DNA of 64,000 nt, taken from the NCBI RefSeq assembly GCF_015476235.1, contig NZ_CP064338.1:930001-994000 (forward strand), written 5' to 3'. Under the pieces are notes generated by a model that saw only the letters and a program-made list of their open reading frames with translations, did no database searches and was not told the origin of the DNA. The position numbers and the translations under genes are program-made. Position 1 is the first letter of the stretch. Each line of letters starts with the position of its first letter. Below are positions 57,349 to 64,000 of this stretch, piece after piece. Origin of the DNA: Caldimonas thermodepolymerans. GTDB lineage: Bacteria > Pseudomonadota > Gammaproteobacteria > Burkholderiales > Burkholderiaceae_C.

Positions 57349-58119
57349 TCATGCCGCGTGCGAGCCGCGATGCGCCCAGGCGGTGGTGCGCTTCTCGATC
57401 CAGGCGAACAGCTCGTACATCACCATCGCCATGATGCCCACCGCGACCAGGCCGGCGAAGGCCAGCCCCATCTGCATGGCCGAGCCGGCCGACACCAGCA
57501 GGTAGCCGATGCCCTCGTTGGCCGCGTTCATCTCGGACACCGTGGTGCCGACGAAGGCCAGCGTGATCGCCACCTTCAGCGAGCCGTAGAAGTGCGGCAG
57601 CGAGCGCGGCAGCCCGACCTTGACCAGCACGTCCCAGCGCTTCGCGCCCAGCACGCGTAGCACGTCCTCCAGCTCCGGCTCCAGCGTCGCCAGCCCGGTG
57701 GCGATGTTGACCGTGATCGGGAAGAACGAGATCAGGAAGGCGGTCAGCACCGCCGGACCCACGCCGATGCCGAACCACACCACCAGGATGGGCACGAAGG
57801 CCGCCTTGGGCAGCGCGTTGAAGGCGGTCATCAGCGGGTACATCGCGGCATAGGCCAGCCGCGAGCTGCCGATCACGAAGCCGAGCAGCACGCCGACCAC
57901 GATGGCCAGCCCGAAGCCCACCATCGTGACCCAGAAGGTGCGCCACGAGTGCCGCAGGATCTCGCCGCGGAACTCGAGGAACTGGTCCCAGATGCGCAGC
58001 GGGCTCGGGAAGATGAACTCCGACACCTCGAAGGCCGAGCACACCACCTGCCAGACGATCACCACCGCCAGCAGCAGCACCCACGGCGCCCAGCGCTCCA
58101 GTCGTTTCTGATGCTTCAT
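57349..58119 (-). CDS. ABC transporter permease, nitrate/taurine/NMT1 type
   Basis: 256 residues with about six membrane helices. It belongs to the SsuC/TauC-like group: FGLAIVVGVLLGFVIGSSRLA, FNALPKAAFVPILVVWFGIG and the EAA-loop region LGAKRWDVLVKVGLPRSLPHF (one more residue in the gene). It works with the ATPase and binding protein encoded upstream. Location beside ureide genes and ureD suggests a ureide or other nitrogen compound as substrate, which is inference. Confidence 0.9.
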   Translation of the reverse strand: MKHQKRLERWAPWVLLLAVVIVWQVVCSAFEVSEFIFPSPLRIWDQFLEFRGEILRHSWRTFWVTMVGFGLAIVVGVLLGFVIGSSRLAYAAMYPLMTAFNALPKAAFVPILVVWFGIGVGPAVLTAFLISFFPITVNIATGLATLEPELEDVLRVLGAKRWDVLVKVGLPRSLPHFYGSLKVAITLAFVGTTVSEMNAANEGIGYLLVSAGSAMQMGLAFAGLVAVGIMAMVMYELFAWIEKRTTAWAHRGSHAA

Positions 58120-58122
58120 GGT

Positions 58123-58950
58123 TCAGCCGCCCCGCACGGCGCCGATGTGCGAGCGCAGTTCGTGCACGATGTTCACGAAAGGTTCGGTGTAGGTGATGTC
58201 CAGGTCGCGTGGGCGCGGCAGGTCGATCTCGCGCCGCATCAGGATGCGCCCGGGGCTCTTGCTCATCACGTAGACCGTGTCGGCGAGGTACACCGCCTCG
58301 CGCAGGTCATGCGTGACCAGGATCACGTTGAATTGCTGCTGCGTCCACAGGTCGCGCAGCGTGTTCCACAGCTCCTCGCGCGTGAAGGCGTCCAGCGCGC
58401 CGAACGGCTCGTCCAGCAGCAGCATGCGCGGCTCGTGGATCAGCGCGCGGCAGATCGAGGCGCGCTGCTGCATGCCGCCGGACAGCTGCCAGGGGTACTT
58501 GTCCTCGTAGCCGGCCAGGCCGACGCTCTGCAGCAGCGCGCGGGCGCGGGCCTCGTACTCGGCGCGCTTGGCGCGGAAGTTCGAACGGTAGGGCTCGACG
58601 ATTTCCAGCGGCAGGAGCACGTTGTCCACCGTGGTGCGCCACGGCAGCAGCGAGGGCGCCTGGAAGGCCATGCCGGTGAACTTCAGCGGGCCGGTGACGC
58701 GCTCGCCGCCGATGCGGATGCTGCCCATCGAGGGCAGCTTCAATCCGGTGGCGAGCTTCATGAAGGTCGACTTGCCGCAGCCCGAGGGGCCGACGATGGC
58801 GATGAACTCGCCCTCGCGCACCGACAGCGTGATGTCCTCGACCGCGAACTGGTTCTTCGCCAGCAACTCCTCGTTGTAGGCGAGCCAGACGCGGTCGAAC
58901 TCGACGAAGCCCTGCGGGGCGCCGGCCGTCATCTGCTGCGCCGTGCTCAC
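58123..58950 (-). CDS. ABC transporter ATPase, nitrate/taurine type
   Basis: 275 residues from GTG 58950, which overlaps the binding-protein stop; ATG 58932 is the alternative. Walker A is VGPSGCGKSTFMKLATG, the signature QLSGGMQQRASICRAL, Walker B MLLLDEPFGALD, and the switch histidine lies in VTHDLREAVYLAD. These match the SsuB/TauB group. Three bases separate it from the permease gene. Confidence 0.93.
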   Translation of the reverse strand: MSTAQQMTAGAPQGFVEFDRVWLAYNEELLAKNQFAVEDITLSVREGEFIAIVGPSGCGKSTFMKLATGLKLPSMGSIRIGGERVTGPLKFTGMAFQAPSLLPWRTTVDNVLLPLEIVEPYRSNFRAKRAEYEARARALLQSVGLAGYEDKYPWQLSGGMQQRASICRALIHEPRMLLLDEPFGALDAFTREELWNTLRDLWTQQQFNVILVTHDLREAVYLADTVYVMSKSPGRILMRREIDLPRPRDLDITYTEPFVNIVHELRSHIGAVRGG

Positions 58951-59993
58951 TTGCCGGCCGGGAAGATGTCGCGCTCGGCCGCCGGAGGCAGGAAGGCCGG
59001 GGTCCACACCGCGTCCGGGTCGATGCGCGACTTGGTCGCGAAGGCATCGGCCACCTGGCTGGCCATCAGCGCCAGGCGCGGCGGGTGCACGGCGCCGAAG
59101 CCTTCGGCGCGCGCGTCGGGCGTGGCCACAGCCGAGTCGATCGCCAGGCGCAGGCGGCGCTCCTCCAGCGCGACGTTGATGATGCCGTCACGCTGCTTGA
59201 CGTAGGCGATTGCGGCCTTGGGGTCGGCGATCACTTCCCGAGCGCCCTTGGTGAAGGCGCGCAGGAAGGCCTTCACGGCTTCCGGGTTCTTCTTCAGGAA
59301 CTCCTGCGAGGCGATGATCGCGTTGCCGTACATGCGCACGCCGTGCTGCGGGTAGAGCATCACCGAGATGTCCGCAGGCTTCACGCCGCGCGCCTCGAGG
59401 TTGAGCAACGAGGTGAAGTAGAAGCCGGTGATCGCGTCGACGTCGCCGCGTGCGAGCATGGTCTCGCGCAGCGCCGGCTCCATGCTGACCCATTCGACGG
59501 CGCCGACGCCGTTGGCCTTCTGGAAGATCGGGAAGGCGCGGCGGCCCGCGTCGAAGGCCGGGGCGCCGAGCTTCTTGCCGGCCAGGTCCGCCGGCGCCTT
59601 GATGCCGCTCTTCTTGAGCGAGAACACCGCCGCCGGCGAATGGTTGTAGACCATCATCACCGCCACCGGCTTGTTCGGCGCAGTCGGGTTGTTGGCGTGG
59701 AACTCCATCAGCGCCGCCATGTCGGCGAAGCCCATGTCGTAGGCGCCCGAGGCGACCCGGTTCACCGCATTGCCCGAGCCGTTGCCGGCATCGACCGTCA
59801 CGGCCAGCTTCTCGGCATGGAAGTAGCCCTTGGCCACCGGCAGCAGGAAGAAGGCCGACGGCCCTTCGAAGCGCCAGTCGAGCTGGAACTTGATCGGCGT
59901 TTCCTGCGCATGCGCCAGGGGGGCGGCCAGGGCGCAGGTGGCGGCAAGAGCCGCGGCCAGGAAGCCGCGGCGCGGGGACAGGGACAGCGTCAT
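58947..59993 (-). CDS. ABC transporter substrate-binding protein, NMT1/SsuA-like
   Basis: 348 residues. A signal peptide ends at LAHAQE, followed by IKFQLDWRFEGPSAFFLLPVAKGYF, the NMT1/SsuA-like start (split), and SGAYDMGFADMAALMEFHA. The family binds taurine, nitrate, thiamine precursors or similar small molecules. A GGAGG ribosome-binding site lies just before the ATG. No TPP riboswitch motif is visible in the leader. The site at 60141 and promoter at 60028 suggest nitrogen control. Confidence 0.9.
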   Translation of the reverse strand: MTLSLSPRRGFLAAALAATCALAAPLAHAQETPIKFQLDWRFEGPSAFFLLPVAKGYFHAEKLAVTVDAGNGSGNAVNRVASGAYDMGFADMAALMEFHANNPTAPNKPVAVMMVYNHSPAAVFSLKKSGIKAPADLAGKKLGAPAFDAGRRAFPIFQKANGVGAVEWVSMEPALRETMLARGDVDAITGFYFTSLLNLEARGVKPADISVMLYPQHGVRMYGNAIIASQEFLKKNPEAVKAFLRAFTKGAREVIADPKAAIAYVKQRDGIINVALEERRLRLAIDSAVATPDARAEGFGAVHPPRLALMASQVADAFATKSRIDPDAVWTPAFLPPAAERDIFPAGK

Positions 59994-60027
59994 GGGATCC
60001 TCCAGTCAACAGACGGAGGCCCCAGGC

Positions 60028-60043
60028 AGCAAGATCCGTGCGC
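60028..60043 (-). promoter_or_regulatory. Sigma-54-like promoter for the ABC transporter-ureD operon
   Basis: The minus strand reads GCGCACG-GATC-TTGCT: the -12 box is perfect and the -24 box keeps GCACG, though the first G of the invariant GG is C. The start would be near 60017, about 24 bases before the ATG. Confidence 0.5.
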
Positions 60044-60140
60044 AGCGTTCCGGCAGCGCCGTGTCGGCGCGCGTTGCCGCCGGCCGAGGTGCAGGCGGCC
60101 GCGCCCCGGGCTGGCGCATGCCGGTGCGCCGCCCGGCGGA

Positions 60141-60159
60141 TTGCACCGTTGCGGTGCAA
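60141..60159. promoter_or_regulatory. NtrC-type enhancer site
   Basis: TTGCACCG-TTG-CGGTGCAA is a perfect inverted repeat that contains TGCACC-N5-GGTGCA, the form of the enteric NtrC site. Its centre is about 133 bases before the predicted sigma-54 start, a usual enhancer distance. A further half-site lies at 60088-60093. It also lies just after the M20 gene stop. Confidence 0.6.
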
Positions 60160-60164
60160 CCGGT

Positions 60165-61409
60165 TCAGGACAGCAGGTCCAACAGCGTGCGCGCCACCAC
60201 CTTGGTCGCGCGGCGCAGGTCCTCCAGCACCAGGTGCTCGTCGGCGCGCTTGGCGTTGCTCTCGCGCACCGTGCGCGGGCCGGCGCCGTAGATCGCGGCC
60301 GGGATGCCGCGCGCACCGAACAGGCGCACGTCGGTGTACAGCGGCGTGCCCGAGGTGGGGATGGGCTCGCCGAACACCGCCTCGCCGTGGCGCTGCAGCG
60401 CCTGCACCAGCGGCGCGTTGCGCTCGTCGGGCTTCCAGGCGTCGGCCAGCAGCAGGCGCCTGACTTCCACGGTGATGCCGGGGAAGCCCGACGCCGCGTC
60501 GGCGATGGTGCGCCGGATCGAGGCCTCGACCTCGGCCGGGTTCTCCTCGGGGATCATGCGCCGGTCGAGCCTGAACACCACCTTGCCGGGCACGACGTTG
60601 GTGTTCGTGCCGCCCTCGATGCGCCCGACGTTGAGGTAGGGGTGGTTGATGCCCGGCACCTGCGAGCGCACCTGGCGGTAGCCCTCGTTGAGCGCGTACA
60701 GCGCGTCGAGGATGCGCACCGCGCCCTGCAGCGCGTCGATGCCGGTGTCGGGGATCGCCGCGTGCGCCATCACGCCGTGCACCGTCACTTCCATCTGGAG
60801 GCAGCCGTTGTGCGCCGTGACCACCTGGTAGCTGAAGCCCGCGGCGAGCAGGTAGTCGGGGTGCGTGAGACCCTGCTGCAGCAGCCAGCCGGGGCCCAGC
60901 TCGCCGCCGAACTCCTCGTCGTAGGTGAACATCAGCTCGACGCCGCCCTTGAGCGGGGCGCCCAGGGCCTCCAGCGCGCGCACCGCGAAGGTGTAGGTCG
61001 CGAAGTCGCTCTTGCTGACCGCCGAGGCGCGGCCGTAGAGCTTGCCGTCGACCACCTCGCCGCCGTACGGGTCGTGGATCCAGCCCTCGCCGGGCGGCAC
61101 CACGTCGCCGTGCGCGTTGAGGCCGACCACCGGACCACCCTCGCCGTAGCGGCGCCGCACGATCAGGTTGGTGATCGACTGCAGGCCGTAGTCGCGCACC
61201 GCGTCGGCGGGCACCGGGTGCTTCTCGGCGGGCAGGCCGAAGCCGGCGAGCAGCTCGGCGGTGCGCTCGGCGTGCGGGGCGTTGTTGCCCGGCGGCGTGT
61301 CGGTGGGCACGCGCACCAGCTCCTGCAGGAAGCGCACCTCCTCGTCGAAGTGCTGGTCGATCCAGGCGTCGAGCGCCTGGTAGCGGTCGGGGTGGGAAGT
61401 CGTCGTCAT
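60165..61409 (-). CDS. M20 family metallohydrolase (ArgE/DapE-like)
   Basis: 414 residues from the ATG giving MTTTSHPDRYQALDAWIDQH. Zinc-site motifs are LNAHGDVVPPG and MFTYDEEFGGELG, and dimerisation-domain features are HGVMAHAAIPDTGIDAL and NTNVVPGKVVFRLDRRM. The family cuts amide bonds of N-acyl or N-carbamoyl compounds. In this cluster a step in ureide or N-carbamoyl amino acid breakdown is likely, but the substrate cannot be read from sequence. It overlaps the uraD-allC fusion gene by four bases. Confidence 0.86.
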   Translation of the reverse strand: MTTTSHPDRYQALDAWIDQHFDEEVRFLQELVRVPTDTPPGNNAPHAERTAELLAGFGLPAEKHPVPADAVRDYGLQSITNLIVRRRYGEGGPVVGLNAHGDVVPPGEGWIHDPYGGEVVDGKLYGRASAVSKSDFATYTFAVRALEALGAPLKGGVELMFTYDEEFGGELGPGWLLQQGLTHPDYLLAAGFSYQVVTAHNGCLQMEVTVHGVMAHAAIPDTGIDALQGAVRILDALYALNEGYRQVRSQVPGINHPYLNVGRIEGGTNTNVVPGKVVFRLDRRMIPEENPAEVEASIRRTIADAASGFPGITVEVRRLLLADAWKPDERNAPLVQALQRHGEAVFGEPIPTSGTPLYTDVRLFGARGIPAAIYGAGPRTVRESNAKRADEHLVLEDLRRATKVVARTLLDLLS

Positions 61410-63187
61410 GGCTGCGGCTCTGCGGCTAGCTGCTCGAGCAGCTGGGTGTAGGCGTCGACGCACAGCTGCGCGTCGTCGGCGGTGATGGTTTCCAGGGGGT
61501 TGTGGCTGATGCCGGCGTTGCCGCCGCGCACGAACAGCATGGCCTGCGGCATGACCTCGTGCAGCTTCATCGCGTCATGCCCGGCGCCGCTGGGCATGCG
61601 GTACACCGGCAGGCCCAGCGCTTCGACGGCACGCTCCCAGCGCGCCTGCCATGGCGGCGCGCTCGGTGCGGCGGCGGCGCGCATCGCTTCCTCGATGCGG
61701 TACTGCACGCCGCGCCGCTCGCAGATGCGTGCCAGCTCGGCCAGCACGTCGGCCGCGAGCCGGTCGCGCTGCGCGTCGTTGGGCGCGCGCAGGTCCAGGC
61801 TGAAGCGGCAGCGCCCGGGCACGACGTTGATCGAGCCGCCGGGCACCTCCAGCATGCCGACGGTGCCGACCGAGTCGCCGTCCTGCGCGGCGCGGCGCTC
61901 GACGTACAGGCACAGCTCGGCCGCGGCGGCGGCCGCGTCGCGGCGGCTGCCCATCGGCGTGGTGCCGGCGTGGCTGGCCATGCCGACGATCTCGCCGAGG
62001 TAGCGCACCCCGCCGTTGATCGAGGTGACCACGCCGAGCGGCAGGTCCAGCTCGTCCAGCACCGGGCCCTGTTCGATGTGCACCTCGACGAAGCCGAGGT
62101 AGCGTGCCGGGTCGCGGCGCAGCGCCGGGATGTCCTCGATGCGCAGGCCGGCCTGGGTCATCGCCTCGTGCAGCGTGATGCCGTCGGCGTCGGTCTGGTC
62201 CAGCCAGGCCATGTCGAACTGGCCCACCAGCGCGCCCGAGCCGAGGAAGGTCGCCTTGTAGCGCTGGCCTTCCTCCTCGGAGAAGGCCACCACCTCGATG
62301 CCGAACGGCAGCCGCCGCCCGGCGCGGTGCAGCGCCTGCACGCAGGCCATCGGCACGAAGATGCCGAGCCGCCCGTCGTAGCGGCCGCCGTTGCGCACCG
62401 TGTCGTAGTGGCTGCCGGTCAGCAGCATGCGCGCGTCCGGGTCGGTGCCGTGGTAGCGTCCGACGACGTTGCCCACCGCGTCCTGGTGCACCTCGTCGAA
62501 GCCGCACTCGCGCATCCAGACTTCCAGCTGGCGCGCGCAGGCGCGGTGCGCCGCGGTCAGGTAGGTGACGGTGAGCTGCCCCTGCTCCGCGAAGCCGGGG
62601 TCGGAGTGCCGGGCCAGCTGCTCGGCCCAGTCCCACACCTGCTCGCCCTGGCGCGGCACGAAACCGAACCGGTCGTTGAGGCGGATCTCGGCGATGCGGT
62701 GGATGTTGCGCAGGCACTCGGCGAACTCGAAGTCCGGGTGGTTGGCCAGCCGCCGCTCGAAGGTCGCGATGATCTCGGCGCGCGTGAGCCCCGTGCCGCG
62801 CGGCCCGCGCACGGCCAGGATGAAGGGCCAGCCGAACTTCGCGTTGTAGTCGGCGTTGAGCTGCTGGAGCCTGGCGAACTCTTCCGGGGTGCAGTGGGTC
62901 AGCCCGGCGCGCGACTGCTCGCCGGTCGACTCGGCGGTGAGCTCGCCGGCGACGGCGGCCTTGCCGGCCAGTTCCGGGTGGGCGCGGATCAGCGCCAGCT
63001 GGCGCTCGCGCCCGGCCTCGCGCACCGCCACCACCAGCGCGCGCTTGAGCTGCGCCAGCGTGCGGAAGGGCCGCATCGGCGCGGCGGCCTGCGCGACCCA
63101 CGGCGAGTGCTCGTAGATGCCGTCCAGCAGCGCGACGAACTCGTCGGGTGCGGCGGCGTTGAGGCGGTCCAGGGTCAGCACGATCAC
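61406..63187 (-). CDS. Fused OHCU decarboxylase (UraD) and allantoate amidohydrolase (AllC)
   Basis: 593 residues from GTG 63187, which overlaps the puuE stop. Residues 1-172 are UraD-like, with catalytic His70 in RAHPELAGKAA and SRAGLTHCTPEEF and FGWPFILAVRG. Residues about 180-593 are an M20 ureidohydrolase: His260 in LTGSHYDTVRNGGRYDG, AFSEEEGQRYKATFLGSGA, EVHIEQGPVLDEL and PSGAGHDAMKLHEVMPQAM. UraD makes S-allantoin from OHCU; AllC splits allantoate to ureidoglycine, ammonia and CO2. The step between, allantoinase, is probably PuuE. Confidence 0.9.
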   Translation of the reverse strand: MIVLTLDRLNAAAPDEFVALLDGIYEHSPWVAQAAAPMRPFRTLAQLKRALVVAVREAGRERQLALIRAHPELAGKAAVAGELTAESTGEQSRAGLTHCTPEEFARLQQLNADYNAKFGWPFILAVRGPRGTGLTRAEIIATFERRLANHPDFEFAECLRNIHRIAEIRLNDRFGFVPRQGEQVWDWAEQLARHSDPGFAEQGQLTVTYLTAAHRACARQLEVWMRECGFDEVHQDAVGNVVGRYHGTDPDARMLLTGSHYDTVRNGGRYDGRLGIFVPMACVQALHRAGRRLPFGIEVVAFSEEEGQRYKATFLGSGALVGQFDMAWLDQTDADGITLHEAMTQAGLRIEDIPALRRDPARYLGFVEVHIEQGPVLDELDLPLGVVTSINGGVRYLGEIVGMASHAGTTPMGSRRDAAAAAAELCLYVERRAAQDGDSVGTVGMLEVPGGSINVVPGRCRFSLDLRAPNDAQRDRLAADVLAELARICERRGVQYRIEEAMRAAAAPSAPPWQARWERAVEALGLPVYRMPSGAGHDAMKLHEVMPQAMLFVRGGNAGISHNPLETITADDAQLCVDAYTQLLEQLAAEPQP

Positions 63188-64000
63188 TCCCAGGTGAAGG
63201 CGGTGTTCGGGTCGAACGGGTGCACCTGCTTCCAGTGCCGCGCGATGTCGATGCGCCGCGTCACCCACACGCGGTCGTGCGCCTCGATGTGGTCGAGGAA
63301 CTTCTGCAGCGCCTTGAAGCGGCCCGGGCGGCCCAGCAGCCGGCAGTGCATGCCGATCGACATCATGCGCGGGGTTTCCTCGCCCTCGGCGTACAGGACG
63401 TCGAAGGTGTCGCGCAGGTAGGTGAAGAAGTCCTCGCCCTGCGAGTAGCCCTGCGGCAGCGCGAAGCGCATGTCGTTGACGTCCAGCGTGTACGGCACGA
63501 CCAGGTGCGGCTTGAGCTCGCCGGCGCTGGTGCGCACCTGCATCCAGAAGGGCAGGTCGTCCCCGTAGTAGTCGCTGTCGTACTCGAAGCCGCCGTAGTC
63601 GGCCACCAGGCGGCGGGTGCTGGGGCTGTCGCGGCCGGTGTACCAGCCCAGCGGCCGCTCGCCGGTCAGGCGCTCGATGATCTCCATGCCGATGCGCATG
63701 TGCTCGCGCTCGGTGGCCTCGTCGATGTTCTGGTAGTGGATCCAGCGCCAGCCGTGGCAGGCGATCTCGTGGCCCAGCTCGACGAAGGCCTGCGTGACCT
63801 CGGGGTGGCGCTCCAGCGCCATCGAGACGCCGAACACCGTCAGCGGCAGCGCACGGCGCTCGAACTCGCGCAGGATGCGCCACACCCCCACGCGCGAGCC
63901 GTACTCGTAGATCGACTCCATGCTGAGGTGGCGCGCCGGGTACGACGCCGGGTTGAACATCTCGCTGAGGAACTGCTCGCTGCCGGGGTCGCCGTGCAGC
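63184..64000 (-). CDS. puuE: Allantoinase PuuE (5' end outside window)
   Basis: A polysaccharide-deacetylase-like frame runs off the right edge; about 271 residues are present, with the extra 13 upstream of the first ATG reading LHGDPGSEQFLSE, as expected for the family's N-terminal part. SMESIYEYGSRVGVWRILREF, GHEIACHGWRWIHYQ, GWYTGRDSPSTRRLVADYGG and SIGMHCRLLGRPGRF identify cofactor-independent PuuE-type allantoinase. It opens allantoin to allantoate for AllC, encoded next with a four-base overlap. Confidence 0.93.
   Translation of the reverse strand, partial: LHGDPGSEQFLSEMFNPASYPARHLSMESIYEYGSRVGVWRILREFERRALPLTVFGVSMALERHPEVTQAFVELGHEIACHGWRWIHYQNIDEATEREHMRIGMEIIERLTGERPLGWYTGRDSPSTRRLVADYGGFEYDSDYYGDDLPFWMQVRTSAGELKPHLVVPYTLDVNDMRFALPQGYSQGEDFFTYLRDTFDVLYAEGEETPRMMSIGMHCRLLGRPGRFKALQKFLDHIEAHDRVWVTRRIDIARHWKQVHPFDPNTAFTWE

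Noticed and set aside
59994-60164. TPP riboswitch before the NMT1-type transporter
   Set aside because: The conserved CTGAGA core was not seen in the leader; a nitrogen-type promoter explains the region better.

Overview
The window is high-GC DNA that looks like the chromosome of a betaproteobacterium of the order Burkholderiales. The evidence is the gene order maf-yceD-rpmF-plsX-fabHDG-acpP-fabF followed by rpoE-rseA-rseB-mucD and lepA-lepB-rnc-era-recO-pdxJ-acpS-nagZ, the proteins' similarity to Burkholderiales families, and strong G/C use at third codon positions, which produces long antisense shadow frames. I see no rRNA, tRNA, CRISPR array, insertion sequence or prophage.

Positions 1-28933 are mostly core housekeeping genes. 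They start with a window-truncated methyltransferase and maf on the minus strand. The fatty-acid synthesis run, the sigma-E stress module and the translation/RNA-processing run (lepA to nagZ) follow on the plus strand. A roughly 550-base gap between mucD and lepA holds a terminator, a cluster of DnaA-box-like sequences and a well-formed candidate small RNA gene. RNase E (minus) and RluC (plus) diverge from a roughly 740-base gap that probably carries the long rne leader. A HAD phosphatase, a Rieske protein, an S49 peptidase and an orphan periplasmic binding protein close this part.

Positions 29055-47131 form a urea island. On the minus strand lie ureA-hupE/ureJ-ureB-ureC-ureE-ureF-ureG. Divergent from ureA is a 1157-residue fusion of an NCS1-type transporter, a cysteine-rich segment, a histidine kinase and a receiver, followed by a LuxR-type response regulator. 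After a frameshifted regulator, a beta-propeller protein and a PPC-domain protein come urtABCDE, the urea ABC transporter. A 16-base palindrome upstream of urtA sits where a response regulator of this class could act.

Positions 47253-56403 hold a D-amino-acid dehydrogenase-like gene, a LysR regulator, and an RpiR regulator with its apparent tandem operators. They are followed by a class-III aminotransferase, a beta-keto acid cleavage enzyme (BKACE) and a TAXI-TRAP importer, which read as one catabolic unit. Positions 56414-64000 (minus strand) hold the purine/ureide end: puuE, a uraD-allC fusion, an M20 hydrolase, a nitrate/taurine-type ABC transporter and, last in line, ureD, about 22 kb from the other urease genes. 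An NtrC-type site and a sigma-54-like promoter precede the transporter operon. Read together, the right half looks like a nitrogen-scavenging region: ureides are cleaved to urea, urea is imported or released internally, and urease turns it into ammonia.
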